The notes under the pieces: generated by a model
Database searches by the model: none
What the model saw: the letters and a program-made list of their open reading frames with translations, nothing else
Told to the model about the DNA's origin: nothing
Made by a program: the position numbers and the translations under genes
Shown: positions 27,752 to 36,899 of the stretch, in pieces
Numbering within the stretch: the first letter of the stretch is position 1
How the letters are laid out: the number at the start of each line of letters is the position of its first letter
Source: Mycobacterium seoulense
GTDB taxonomy: Bacteria > Actinomycetota > Actinomycetes > Mycobacteriales > Mycobacteriaceae
Direction of reading: 5' to 3'
NCBI RefSeq assembly: GCF_010731595.1
Contig: NZ_AP022582.1
Span: 4,650,001 to 4,714,000 of the forward strand
DNA length: 64,000 bases

Positions 27752-28200
27752 CGGGTGATGTCGCCGACGAGGTAGCGCTGCATCGTCGGGCCGATGGCGT
27801 CGACGAGCGCGTCCACGGACATCGAATGCAGCGGCTCGGAGCGGATGCCGTAGCGCATGATGCCCAGGCCCACCAGTTGCGAGGCGCACAGCGAGGCGCG
27901 GGTGGCGGCCCTGTCGGCCCCCAGTAGCTTGAGCAGCGGGCCGAAAACCGGGCCGACGAACATGGTCTGCACGGTTTCGGCGGTCTTGGCCATCCCGGTC
28001 GAGGCGATCGCGCTCGCCGCGAAGGGGCCGCCGCCGGCGGCGTCCCACGTGGTGATCAACAGGCGCAGTGTCTGACGGCCCACCTGGTTGGCCCCGCCGG
28101 TCACGATCCGGTCGATGAATTCCGGTGTGCCGAACGGCAACCGCAGCATCTTGGCGACCGGGTCGAGGAGCCCACGCGACGGCTCTTCGCGACGGGGCAT
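27748..28200 (-). CDS. TetR C-terminal-domain-only protein (Rv0258c type)
   Basis: 150 residues. The sequence VGRQTLRLLITTWDAAGGG...ASLCASQLVGLGIMRYGIR...ALVDAIGPTMQRYL fits the ligand-binding domain of TetR_C_16 regulators. The N-terminal DNA-binding HTH is absent, and the 83 bp upstream do not encode one in any frame. M. tuberculosis Rv0258c has about the same length, so this is a stable, truncated family member rather than a fresh frameshift. Could bind ligand or heterodimerise with a full TetR (inference). Convergent with nirD. Confidence 0.7.
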   Translation of the reverse strand: MPRREEPSRGLLDPVAKMLRLPFGTPEFIDRIVTGGANQVGRQTLRLLITTWDAAGGGPFAASAIASTGMAKTAETVQTMFVGPVFGPLLKLLGADRAATRASLCASQLVGLGIMRYGIRSEPLHSMSVDALVDAIGPTMQRYLVGDITR

Positions 28201-28283
28201 GGTGCCAGGATCGCCGGTATCAGGCCAAAGATCAAGCGTCGCGGGGCGTCGGCGCGCCCCACCGGTCGGCGCTTTCGGCCCGC

Positions 28284-29063
28284 TCAGGCCGCCGAATTCG
28301 GGCGCACGACGCGGTCATGGACCAACCGCTGCGCGCTCGACCGGCGCGAAGCGTGCCGGGCGGTCGGTGCGAGTACCGGCGGCATGGCCCGCCGGAATCG
28401 ATTGGCGATCAGGCGGCTCAGGCCGGGATGGGTGCTCAGCGGTTCGCTGACCAGGTCGGCGCCGCAGGCGTGCAGCCGCTCCTGGAACAGTCCGTCGGCC
28501 AGCAGATAGGAGGCGACCACGACGCGCGCGTTGTTGCTGCGCGCATGGCGCCGCGCCTCGTCGACCGCTTCGGGCAACTGCGGATCCCCGGTTGCCGCGA
28601 ACGCCAGGCTCACCCGCGACCCGGTCAGCGCAGAGACGAGCGTCGCCGTGGTGTGCAGGTCGGCGCGTGCCCTGGCATCCGATGTTCCCGCGGCCGCAAG
28701 AATCACCGAATCGCCGGGACGCCAACCGCATTTGACCAACTGATCGCCGACGAGGCGGGCGACCTGGCCGCTCGGGCCAAGGGCCGGCGTGACGATCACG
28801 CCGGGGTGCCCGCTGAGCTCGACGTGGGCCGGCAGGTCGGCGCGGACGTGGTAGCCGCGCGACAGGAACGCGGGCAGCACGATGGCGGGCCGGCCGGTGG
28901 CCTTCGCCCGCGTCAGCACCTCGCTGGGAGTGGGGCCCAACACGTCGACGAACGCGACCTCCACCGGGCGTCCGGTCAGCGAGCTCGCCTGCGCGGCAAG
29001 CCCTTCGACCATCGCCACGCCCTCCGGCCGGCGGGTGCCGTGCGCGACCAGGATCAGCGCCAT
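28284..29063 (-). CDS. Sirohydrochlorin ferrochelatase-like (CbiX/SirB) protein
   Basis: 259 residues with two CbiX-like half domains. The first has LILVAHGTRRPEG (metal-binding His) and FLSRGYHVRADLP (second His); the second half reads VILAAAGTSDARARADL and has lost the His. Inserts iron (or cobalt) into sirohydrochlorin; in this setting siroheme for NirB is the likely product. It overlaps the HemD-like regulator gene by ten bases, so the two are co-translated. The C-terminal 30 residues are basic and poorly conserved. Confidence 0.85.
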   Translation of the reverse strand: MALILVAHGTRRPEGVAMVEGLAAQASSLTGRPVEVAFVDVLGPTPSEVLTRAKATGRPAIVLPAFLSRGYHVRADLPAHVELSGHPGVIVTPALGPSGQVARLVGDQLVKCGWRPGDSVILAAAGTSDARARADLHTTATLVSALTGSRVSLAFAATGDPQLPEAVDEARRHARSNNARVVVASYLLADGLFQERLHACGADLVSEPLSTHPGLSRLIANRFRRAMPPVLAPTARHASRRSSAQRLVHDRVVRPNSAA

Positions 29064-30205
29064 GACGTGTCCGCTCGTTGCTCGGTCGCGAGCCGGTAGC
29101 CACGCTTGACCACGGTCGAGATGATGTTCTTGTCCCCCAGGGCCGTTCGCAGCCGTAGCACGGCCGTGTCGACGGCGTGCGGGTCGTTGCTGTTACCGGG
29201 CAGCGCACGCAACAGGTCACCGCGGGCGACGACGTCACCGGGACGCTTCGCCAGCGCGCGCAGTATCCCCATACCCGACGGCGACAGCACCTTGATCGAG
29301 CCGTCCACCAGCACGCAGGTGCCGCGGATGTCGACAGTGTGGCCCGCGGCGCGCACCGTGCACGAGCCCAGTAGCGGCAGCTCCTCTGCGACATGACGGG
29401 CCAAGGCGCCCAACCGCATTCGTTCCGGAGACGACGTCGGTACACCCTTTCGGATCAAGGGCTTGGAGGTCACCGGGCCGACGCACATCGCGTGCACCTC
29501 GCCGCGCAGCGCGCTCAGCAGCTGGTCCTCGATGTCCAGCTCGCGGCCGCGCTCGAGCACCGCGGCGGCCGCCGGCGCCGACGTGAAGGTGACCGCGTCG
29601 AACTGGCGTCCCGCGATGCCGGTCACGAGCTGATCGAACATGCCGCCCAACGGCGTTGGCTTCCAACGGTATACGCGGACGGGCACCACCTCCGCGCCGG
29701 CCATTCGCAACCCGCCGAGGAATTCCGGGAAGGGGTCCCACGCGTCGGCGGCGCCGTGCAGCTGGACCGCCACCCGCAGCCCGGACACCCCCGACTTGAG
29801 CAGGTATTCCAGCACTTCCTGGGATGACTCGGATTCCGGGGACCACTCCTCGTGCAGGCCGGCGGCGCGCAGCGCGCCGGTCGCCTTCGGCCCGCGCGAG
29901 ACGATGCGGGCCGACGACAGCGCCTTGAGAAGCGGATTGACCAGGCTCCACCCCTCGGCCGCGGCCAGCCAGCCGCGGAAGCCGATGCCGGTGTGCGCTA
30001 CCAGGATGTCGGGCGGCTCGGCGATCAATGCCTCGGTATTACGGTGCAGTTCGTCGTCGTCGGGCAGCGCGATCATGTTGATCGCGGGCGCGCTGCACAC
30101 CTCGGCGCCCTGGCGGCTGAGCAGCGCGCACAGCTCCTCCGAGCGCCGACTCGACGTCACCGCGATGCGGTAGCCCGTCAGCGGCGGGGAGTCGAGCTGG
30201 CCCAT
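29054..30205 (-). CDS. nnaR: HemD-like / winged-helix nitrate-nitrite assimilation regulator (NnaR type)
   Basis: 383 residues. Residues 1-265 form a uroporphyrinogen-III synthase-like domain (GYRIAVTSSRRSEELCALLSR, VRVYRWKP), and residues 285-375 an OmpR-type winged helix (LSPSGMGILRALAKRPGDVV, VDTAVLRLRTALGDKNII). The fusion matches NnaR (MSMEG_0432/Rv0260c), reported to act with GlnR on nirBD and narK. The HemD domain probably senses rather than catalyses. Overlaps the chelatase gene and lies 77 bp downstream of narK3 on the same strand. Confidence 0.88.
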   Translation of the reverse strand: MGQLDSPPLTGYRIAVTSSRRSEELCALLSRQGAEVCSAPAINMIALPDDDELHRNTEALIAEPPDILVAHTGIGFRGWLAAAEGWSLVNPLLKALSSARIVSRGPKATGALRAAGLHEEWSPESESSQEVLEYLLKSGVSGLRVAVQLHGAADAWDPFPEFLGGLRMAGAEVVPVRVYRWKPTPLGGMFDQLVTGIAGRQFDAVTFTSAPAAAAVLERGRELDIEDQLLSALRGEVHAMCVGPVTSKPLIRKGVPTSSPERMRLGALARHVAEELPLLGSCTVRAAGHTVDIRGTCVLVDGSIKVLSPSGMGILRALAKRPGDVVARGDLLRALPGNSNDPHAVDTAVLRLRTALGDKNIISTVVKRGYRLATEQRADTSWR

Positions 30206-30282
30206 ATCACCTGTGTATGCCTGTCAGATTTCCGTTGAGTTACCTGGCAATTGCTTACGCATTGCCCACCATGAGGCCACGC

Positions 30283-31680
30283 TCACACGCGCGCCAGCGC
30301 GTCCGCCGGGTCGCCTTCCACGGCCTCGGCGGGCGACACCGGCCGGCGCGCGTACACCGTCCACGTGACGATCGCGGCCACCACGTAGGAGGCCAGGAAG
30401 GCCCAGTATGCCGACGTCTCCGTCCCGGTGGCCAGGTAGGACTGGCGCAGCGCGAGGTTGATGCCCACCCCGCCGAGCGCCCCGACCGCGGAGCAGATGC
30501 CGATCAGCGATCCCGCCCTGGCGCGCGCCCAGCGCCGGCGCTCGTCCTCGCTCGCCCGCAGGGCGCGGCTGCGCGCCTCGTAGACCGAGGGGATCAGTTT
30601 GAACACCGAACCGTTGCCCATCCCGGACAGGATGAACAGCACCATGAAGGCGACTACGTAGCCGACCATGCTGGCCGAGCGGTCGGCGGCGGTGTGGTCG
30701 TCGATGGTGCTGATGACCACCAGCAATCCGGCGCTCAGCGTCATGCCCGCCAGCACGCCGAGCGTGACCCTGCTGCCGCCCTTTCGGTCGGCGAGCCGTC
30801 CGCCATAGATCCGGGCCAGCGAACCCAGCAGGGGTCCGATGAAGGCCACCTGCGCGGCATGCAGCGCCGCGTGCTTGGCGCTTTCGCCGTCGGCCAGGAA
30901 GTTGACCTGCATCACCTGGCCGAAGGCGAAGGAGAACCCGATCCAGGAGCCGAAGGTGCAGATGTAGAGCAGCGAGATCACAAAGGTGTCGCGTTCGAAC
31001 AGGATTGCGCGCATCGTGGTGAGCTCGGTGCCGTGGCCGACGTTGTCCATCAACAGCGCGGCCGCGACACCGACCACCGCGAGCGCCACCAGGTACACCG
31101 CGCACACCCAGTACGGCGCCTCGTGTCCGGCCGTCGCCAGCACCAGCAACGCGACCAGTTGGACCACCGCCACCCCGAGATTGCCGACGCCGGCGTTGAC
31201 GGCCAGCGCCGAGCCCTTGAGCCGCTGGGGGTAGAAGGCGTTGACGTTGGCGAGCGAAGCCGCGTAGTTGCCGCCGCCGAGCCCGGTCAGCGCGGCGCAC
31301 ACCACGAAGGGCCACAGCGGAAGCCCGGGGTTGGCCAGCAACACGATCGTGCCCACCGTCGGGATCAGCAGCACGAACGCCGAGAACGCGGTCCAATTGC
31401 GGCCGCCGAAGGTGGCGATGCCCAGGGTGTAGGGGATGCGGGCCAGGCCACCGACGAGGGTGGCGACGGCGCCCAGCAGCAGCTTGTCGCCCGCGGTGAA
31501 GCCGTAGACGTGCTCGGGCATGAACAGCGCCATGACCGGCCACAGCGTCCAGATCGAAAAGGCGACGTGATCACCCGCGATGGTGCACAACAGATTGCGG
31601 CGCGCGACGTTCTTGTTGCCGGCTTCCCAGGCCACCGTGTCTTCTGGATTCCAGTCCGCGATGCGATGATTGCGGGCCAT
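30283..31680 (-). CDS. narK3: Nitrate/nitrite transporter NarK3
   Basis: 465 residues from ATG MARNHRIADWNPEDTVAWEAG, with AAGGTGACGATCGG as ribosome-binding site; the longer open frame upstream is not membrane-like. Twelve MFS helices. The nitrate signatures FALTGLGGGNYAAS-like GLGGGNYAASLANVNAFYP and GMGNGSVFKLIP (NNP family) are present. The N-terminal WNPEDTVAWEAGNKNVARRNL is typical of mycobacterial NarK. It lies upstream of nnaR and the chelatase in one probable transcript, divergent in context from nirBD. A palindrome lies 213 bp upstream. Confidence 0.92.
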   Translation of the reverse strand: MARNHRIADWNPEDTVAWEAGNKNVARRNLLCTIAGDHVAFSIWTLWPVMALFMPEHVYGFTAGDKLLLGAVATLVGGLARIPYTLGIATFGGRNWTAFSAFVLLIPTVGTIVLLANPGLPLWPFVVCAALTGLGGGNYAASLANVNAFYPQRLKGSALAVNAGVGNLGVAVVQLVALLVLATAGHEAPYWVCAVYLVALAVVGVAAALLMDNVGHGTELTTMRAILFERDTFVISLLYICTFGSWIGFSFAFGQVMQVNFLADGESAKHAALHAAQVAFIGPLLGSLARIYGGRLADRKGGSRVTLGVLAGMTLSAGLLVVISTIDDHTAADRSASMVGYVVAFMVLFILSGMGNGSVFKLIPSVYEARSRALRASEDERRRWARARAGSLIGICSAVGALGGVGINLALRQSYLATGTETSAYWAFLASYVVAAIVTWTVYARRPVSPAEAVEGDPADALARV

Positions 31681-31892
31681 CCGATCGTCACCTTTCGTCG
31701 ACTGCGATGCGGGAATCGGCACGGCGCAGTGCACATTTCCCGTTGCCCCGAGGGCGAATTCGGCTGGGACCCCGCAGCGGGAGGAGATCTGGGCGCCCCG
31801 AATGAAGGGGCATGCCCCGCCGTGTATTTCGATGCTCACATTCGGGACGGGAACGGGTCAACTCAGTCGGGCCCGAATCGCCTGTACGTTGA

Positions 31893-31910
31893 TTACCAGT
31901 TAGCTGGTAA
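31893..31910. promoter_or_regulatory. Inverted repeat upstream of narK3
   Basis: TTACCAG-TTAG-CTGGTAA is a perfect 7-4-7 palindrome. The region 31681-32001 holds no gene; besides this repeat it shows an AT-rich stretch near 31930-32000, where GTTAC-type half sites resembling GlnR boxes occur on the minus strand without a full match. Candidate site for NnaR or GlnR. Confidence 0.45.
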
Positions 31911-32001
31911 ATCCCTGTAGGCCGCGGACGGTGAAATAGCCACTGAATCACCGTGATTCGACATCAACGCGTGACTTTGTGTGAGCTGTAACACATTTCG
32001 G

Positions 32002-32919
32002 TCAGGAAAACGGCCAGCCCACAACGTCGGCTCCCGGTCGGGCGCCCACCAGGACCCTGGGGCGCGACCAGTGCAGGCGCACCGATTGCCCGGGGCGCAC
32101 CTGGGCGATCTTGTCGATATCCTCGTCTACCACCACGCCCACCACCGGGTAGCCGCCGGTGACCGGGTGGTCGGGCCCCAGGATCACCGGTAAACCGTTG
32201 GGCGGCACCTGAATTGCCCCCCGGGTGGTGCCCTCACTGGGCAACTGGCGGTCCGGGTATCGGTGCTGCAGGGGGCGGCCCACCAATCGCATCCCCACGC
32301 GGTCACTGCGGTCGGACGCCACCCAGTCGTTGTGCACCAGGGCATCGGGGTCGACGAACCAATCGTCCCGCGGACCGGGCACCACGGCCAGCTCCACGAC
32401 ATGTCCGGTGATCGCCGCCACCGGGGCCTGGTCCAGCTCGGGGTAGTCCGGGGTGTGCTCGCCGACGGGGAGCCGATCTCCCGCCCGCAGCGGTGCCGGC
32501 CCGATGGCCGACATCACGTCGTAGCTGCGCGAGCCCAGCACGGGCTCCACGCCGAAGCCGCCGCGCACCGCCAGGTAGGTCCGCAGCCCGGCGCGGGGGG
32601 TGCCCAACGCGATCACCTGCCCGTCGCGGACATGTTGAATGCTGTTGGTGCCGAACTTGTTTCCGTCGACGGTCGGGTCGGTGTCGGCGCCCGTGACCGC
32701 GATGTCGACGTCGCCGCCCCGCACGCGGGCCGCGAGACCGCCGAAGGTCACTTCGACGGTGGCGCGGTCATCTGGGTTGGCCACCAGCCGGTTGGCCAGC
32801 TGGTGCGCGCGACGGTCGGCGGCCCCGGATCGGGTCACACCGAGGTGGGCCAGTCCGGGGCGGCCGAGGTCCTGGACGACGGCGAGCGGTCCGGTGCGAA
32901 GGATCTCCAGGGTTGCCAC
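32002..32919 (-). CDS. pxpC: 5-oxoprolinase subunit C (PxpC; biotin-dependent carboxyltransferase-like)
   Basis: 305 residues. KipA/allophanate hydrolase subunit 2 domain: [42 protein letters not shown] and [16 protein letters not shown]. With PxpB it phosphorylates and hydrolyses 5-oxoproline to glutamate. PxpA is not in the window. 15 bp downstream of pxpB on the same strand. The aminoglycoside acetyltransferase gene that precedes this pair in M. tuberculosis (Rv0262c) is missing. Confidence 0.9.
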   Translation of the reverse strand: MATLEILRTGPLAVVQDLGRPGLAHLGVTRSGAADRRAHQLANRLVANPDDRATVEVTFGGLAARVRGGDVDIAVTGADTDPTVDGNKFGTNSIQHVRDGQVIALGTPRAGLRTYLAVRGGFGVEPVLGSRSYDVMSAIGPAPLRAGDRLPVGEHTPDYPELDQAPVAAITGHVVELAVVPGPRDDWFVDPDALVHNDWVASDRSDRVGMRLVGRPLQHRYPDRQLPSEGTTRGAIQVPPNGLPVILGPDHPVTGGYPVVGVVVDEDIDKIAQVRPGQSVRLHWSRPRVLVGARPGADVVGWPFS

Positions 32920-32934
32920 GGTGACCTCCTTAAC

Positions 32935-33609
32935 TCAGACGGCCCGGAATTGAACGCACATGCCCTGCGTGAGCAGCGCCGGTTCGGGCCGTGCGAGGTC
33001 CCACAGCACCGCGTCGGTGCGGCCGATCAGTTGCCAGCCGCCCGGCGACTGGCGCGGATAGATCGCGCTGAATTCGCCGGCCAGGCCGACCGAGCCGGCG
33101 GGCACCGAGGTGCGTGGCTCCGGGTGGCGCGGCACCCGCAGCCGCGCGTCGCCGTCGACCAGATACGCGAAACCCGGGGCGAATCCGCTGAATCCGACCC
33201 GCCAGAGGGAACCGGTGTGGGCCTCGATCACCTGCGCGACGGTCAGCCCGGTGTGGCCGGCGACCTCGGCGAGGTCGGGGCCGTCGTAGACGACGTCGAT
33301 GACCACGTCGGCACGCCGATCAGGAGCGGCGGCCTCCTCGGCGGCGACCCGCATCTTGCGCAGGCGCTGACGGACCAGCCCCTGGAAGCGCGGGCCGTCG
33401 AGCTTGACCAGCACCGTGCGGGCGGCCGGGACGATGTCGACCACGCCCGGCAACGCCGCGGCGCGCAACTGCGCAGCCCACGCCAACACCTCGGCGGTGC
33501 TGCCGCATTGCAGCATCAGCGCGCTGTCGCCGAAGTCCAGGACCGTGTTGCCGACCAGTTCCGTCGGCAGGTCCTTGGACACGTTGTCGGTAAGGTCCGT
33601 GACGCTCAT
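32935..33609 (-). CDS. pxpB: 5-oxoprolinase subunit B (PxpB; KipI-like)
   Basis: 224 residues. KipI/allophanate hydrolase subunit 1 fold with [38 protein letters not shown] and [32 protein letters not shown] conserved segments (shown in two parts: [12 protein letters not shown] and [10 protein letters not shown]). Partner of PxpC. The N-terminal 15 residues are variable; an internal start is possible. Confidence 0.9.
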   Translation of the reverse strand: MSVTDLTDNVSKDLPTELVGNTVLDFGDSALMLQCGSTAEVLAWAAQLRAAALPGVVDIVPAARTVLVKLDGPRFQGLVRQRLRKMRVAAEEAAAPDRRADVVIDVVYDGPDLAEVAGHTGLTVAQVIEAHTGSLWRVGFSGFAPGFAYLVDGDARLRVPRHPEPRTSVPAGSVGLAGEFSAIYPRQSPGGWQLIGRTDAVLWDLARPEPALLTQGMCVQFRAV

Positions 33610-33721
33610 TACTCGACGGTAACCTCCCCAACGCGGGCCGGGCGAGGGGCGAGCGAGGGAATTTCGAACACTGCCAGAGCTGCCTTAGCAAACGCTCAAA
33701 CGCCGCAGGCGCGGCGGGGAT

Positions 33722-34720
33722 CTAGCCGAGGATTCTGCCCAGTTGCGGGGGCAGCTGGTCGGCGACCAACGGGTAGCTCAGCGGCGAGGAGAACGCGATC
33801 GCGCCGGCCTGCTCCTTGGTGGTGAAGATGTGCCGGTTCTGCGCGGTCGCCTGTGAGGCCGCGACGTCGGGGTCGGCGAGCAACGCCTTCTGGTCCTCGG
33901 GGCTCGCGGTTGTCCAGATGACCACGTCGGCGGAGTCGAGCACCTCTTTGACGTGGTCGCGGGGGATGACGGCGCGGTGGTCGCTGCCGAAAGGCTTGAT
34001 GCTGTCGGCGATCACCAACCCCATCTGGTTGAGGAAGTCCGTGCGCCAGCCCGCGATGGTCGCCACCACGGTGCCCTGCCACAGCGTGCCCTGCATCAGC
34101 AACGCCTTCTTGCCGGTCCAGTTGGGGTGCTCCTTGCCGATGGCGGTGAATTTCTGGTCGACGGCGTCGATCAGCGACTTCATCTGGTCGGCCCGGAACA
34201 CCGCCTGGCCGATGATGGTGGCCTGCTCCTTCCATGGCTCGAAGAAGGCGTCGCCGTCCGACTGCGGCACGGTCGGGGCGATCGCGGAGAGCTTCTGATA
34301 GGTGTCGGCGTCGACCCCGGCGTTGGTGGCCACGATCAGGTCCGGCTTGAGGCCCGCGATCTGGTCGACAGGAATCCCGTTGTCGAGGTTGAGCACCACC
34401 GGCTGCGCCCCGCCGAGTTTGGATTGGGCCCATGGCCACACCGCGAACGGCTGATCGCCGAACCAGTTGGTCACGGCGATCGGCACGACGCCGACCGCGA
34501 GCAGGTCGTCCTGCTCGGTGTAACCGGCGCTGACCACGCGTTTGGGCGGTTCCTTGATGACGGTCTGGCCGAAGAGGTGGTTGATCGTCACCGATTTGCC
34601 GCCGCCGGTATCCGACGACGGTTTGCGCGACGAGCACGCCGTCGGACCCGCGGCGGCCGCAGCGACCGCCGCAGCCCCTGCGAGCTGCAAGAATCCCCGT
34701 CGATTCCAACCCTGTCGCAT
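33722..34720 (-). CDS. fecB2: Iron-siderophore-binding lipoprotein FecB2 type
   Basis: 332 residues. Twin-arginine/lipoprotein signal: MRQGWNRRGFLQLAGAA with RRGFLQ, and a lipobox ending at TACSS. Mature TroA/BtuF-fold ABC substrate-binding domain: VVSAGYTEQDDLLAVGVVP, PDLIVATNAGVDADTYQKLS and PLSYPLVADQLPP. Binds ferric siderophore or heme-type ligands in the periplasm. Position matches Rv0265c. No ABC permease or ATPase is nearby, so it works with transporter parts elsewhere. Its fold is the same as that predicted for the sensor part of the kinase at 59.5 kb. Confidence 0.9.
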   Translation of the reverse strand: MRQGWNRRGFLQLAGAAAVAAAAAGPTACSSRKPSSDTGGGKSVTINHLFGQTVIKEPPKRVVSAGYTEQDDLLAVGVVPIAVTNWFGDQPFAVWPWAQSKLGGAQPVVLNLDNGIPVDQIAGLKPDLIVATNAGVDADTYQKLSAIAPTVPQSDGDAFFEPWKEQATIIGQAVFRADQMKSLIDAVDQKFTAIGKEHPNWTGKKALLMQGTLWQGTVVATIAGWRTDFLNQMGLVIADSIKPFGSDHRAVIPRDHVKEVLDSADVVIWTTASPEDQKALLADPDVAASQATAQNRHIFTTKEQAGAIAFSSPLSYPLVADQLPPQLGRILG

Positions 34721-34777
34721 CGCGTGAGATTATCGCGTTCCTGGCCCACAACGCCGGTCGCCGCGCGGTTGCCGCGT

Positions 34778-35362
34778 TCAGCCCAGCGGCATGCCCGCGT
34801 CCAGGAAGTCCAGGGCCCGGTAGATGGTTTCGGACGTTTTCGGTGCGCTGTCGTACGCCGCCATCATGGCGCCGACCATCGCGCCGACGAACACCCGGAT
34901 CTCGAAATCGTCTGCGGGACGGCCGATTCGACGACCGATGGCCTCGGCCATGACGTTCACGGTGCGGTAGTACTCGTCGTAGAGGGCGGCCTTGAGCTCG
35001 GGGATCGAGAAGATCAGCCGCTGGCGGGTGTTCTCGAATTCCAGCTGCTCGGGCGACAGGCCGGCCATCGCGCTCGCGTACGCGCGGCGGATGGCCTGGC
35101 TGGGCGACAGCTCGGGCGGCTGGGCGTCGAACGCCGCCAGTATCAGCGGATCGAGGTCGTCTGCCAGCAGCAGCGCCTCCTTGGATCCGAAGTAGCGGAA
35201 GAACGTGCTGGGGGACACCTCGGCGGCATCGGCGATCTGTTCGACGGTGGTGGCGGCGTAGCCGTTCGCGTCGAAGAGGCGGAACGCCTCGCGGCGCAGG
35301 GCATGGCGGGTCTTGATCTTCTTGCGTTCGCGCAGCCCCAGGGGCTGCTCACTCGCCTGCAT
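34778..35362 (-). CDS. TetR/AcrR-family regulator divergent from narU
   Basis: 194 residues from ATG MQASEQPLGLRERKKIKTRH. HTH at residues 15-60: AFRLFDANGYAATTVEQIADAAEVSPSTFFRYFGSK (given here in parts: FDANGYAATTVEQIADAAEV, STFFRYFGSK). The C-terminus is the AefR-like/TetR_C_17 type with SPEQLEFENTRQRLI. The 129 bp between it and the divergent NarK-type transporter would hold both promoters, so it may control the transporter; the ligand is unknown. Confidence 0.85.
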   Translation of the reverse strand: MQASEQPLGLRERKKIKTRHALRREAFRLFDANGYAATTVEQIADAAEVSPSTFFRYFGSKEALLLADDLDPLILAAFDAQPPELSPSQAIRRAYASAMAGLSPEQLEFENTRQRLIFSIPELKAALYDEYYRTVNVMAEAIGRRIGRPADDFEIRVFVGAMVGAMMAAYDSAPKTSETIYRALDFLDAGMPLG

Positions 35363-35491
35363 GCGGCAATTCTCGCGCACTCGGGGGCCGAAAAGTTCTG
35401 ACAAGGGGCGAACGTCGGCTGCGAGATCCACGTATTGCCGACGTAACTGCGCCCACGCAGACCGGTAACAGTCCCTTTCTAACGTCGGGGC

Positions 35492-36892
35492 GTGACTACG
35501 ACGACCACGCCAGAGTCGACCACCCCGGTCCTTGCGCCCCCGCGCCCGCCCCACCGGGGCGGGCACTGGATCGACGACTGGCGGCCCGAAGACCCCGCGT
35601 TCTGGGAGACGACCGGCAAGCCGATCGCCCGGCGCAACCTGATTTTCTCGATCTTCGCCGAGCACGTCGGGTTCAGCGTGTGGATGTTGTGGAGCATCGT
35701 GGTGGTCCAGATGACCGCCGGTTCCCACGGGCATCCGTCCGCGTCCGGCTGGGCGCTGACCGCCAGCCAGGCGCTGTGCCTGGTCGCCGTCCCCAGCGGG
35801 GTCGGCGCTTTCCTGCGCCTGCCCTACACCTTCGCGGTGCCGATCTTCGGCGGCCGCAACTGGACGACCATCTCGGCGGCGCTGCTGCTGATCCCGTGCG
35901 TGCTGCTGGCCTGGGCGGTCAGCCATCCCGGCCTGTCGTTTCCGGTGCTGGTGGCGATCGCCGCCACCGCCGGCTTCGGCGGCGGCAACTTCGCCTCGTC
36001 GATGGCCAACATCTCGTTCTTCTACCCGGAGAAGGACAAGGGCTGGGCGCTGGGCCTGAATGCGGCCGGGGGCAACATCGGCGTGGCGGTGGTGCAGAAG
36101 ATCATCCCGCCCATCGTCGTCGCCGGCGGCGGGGTGGCGCTGTCGCGTGCCGGCCTCTTCTACATCCCGCTGGCCGTGGTCGCCGCGGTGTGCGCGTTCG
36201 GATTCATGAACAACCTCTCCGAGGCGAAGGCGGACGTGAAGCCCGTCGTGCAATCGCTGCGGCATCCCGACACCTGGGTGATGTCGCTGCTCTACATCGG
36301 CACGTTCGGATCGTTCATCGGCTACTCGGCGGCCTTCCCGACCCTGCTCAAGACGGTGTTCGGCCGTGGCGACATCGCGTTGACCTGGGCGTTCCTCGGC
36401 GCGGGCATCGGCTCGGTGATCCGACCGCTGGGCGGCAAGCTGGCCGACCGGATCGGCGGCGCCAGGATCACCGCCGTCAGCTTTGTCATGCTGGCCGTGG
36501 GCGCGGCGGCGGCGCTGTGGTCGGTCAACGCCAAGAACCTGCCGGTGTTCTTCGCCAGCTTCATGTTCCTGTTCGTCGCGACGGGCGTCGGCAACGGCTC
36601 GACCTACCGGATGATCTCGAGGATCTTCGTGATCAAGGGGGAGCTCGCGGGCGGCGACCCGGACACCATGGTGCACATGCGCCGCCAGGCGGCGGGCGCG
36701 CTGGGCGTGATCTCGTCGGTCGGCGCCTTCGGCGGTTTCATCGTGCCGCTGGCGTACGCCTGGTCGAAGTCGCAGTTCGGCACCATCGAACCCGCGCTGC
36801 GGTTCTACGTGGGGTTCTTCCTCGCCCTGCTGGTGGTCACCTGGTACTGCTACCTGCGCAAGAAGGGCGCCGTCGCGCGGGTCGGGGTGTAG
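35492..36892 (+). CDS. narU: NarK-type nitrate/nitrite transporter (NarU/Rv0267 type)
   Basis: 466 residues, GTG start. Twelve helices; NNP family signatures FGGGNFASSMANISFFYPEK and GVGNGSTYRMISRIF. N-terminal WRPEDPAFWETTGKPIARRNL is like NarK2-type proteins. Paralogue of narK3 at 30.3 kb but more divergent. Probably nitrate/nitrite exchange or nitrite export. Convergent with the polD2-like gene; divergent from a TetR gene. Confidence 0.9.
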   Translation: MTTTTTPESTTPVLAPPRPPHRGGHWIDDWRPEDPAFWETTGKPIARRNLIFSIFAEHVGFSVWMLWSIVVVQMTAGSHGHPSASGWALTASQALCLVAVPSGVGAFLRLPYTFAVPIFGGRNWTTISAALLLIPCVLLAWAVSHPGLSFPVLVAIAATAGFGGGNFASSMANISFFYPEKDKGWALGLNAAGGNIGVAVVQKIIPPIVVAGGGVALSRAGLFYIPLAVVAAVCAFGFMNNLSEAKADVKPVVQSLRHPDTWVMSLLYIGTFGSFIGYSAAFPTLLKTVFGRGDIALTWAFLGAGIGSVIRPLGGKLADRIGGARITAVSFVMLAVGAAAALWSVNAKNLPVFFASFMFLFVATGVGNGSTYRMISRIFVIKGELAGGDPDTMVHMRRQAAGALGVISSVGAFGGFIVPLAYAWSKSQFGTIEPALRFYVGFFLALLVVTWYCYLRKKGAVARVGV

Positions 36893-36899
36893 CCCGCCT

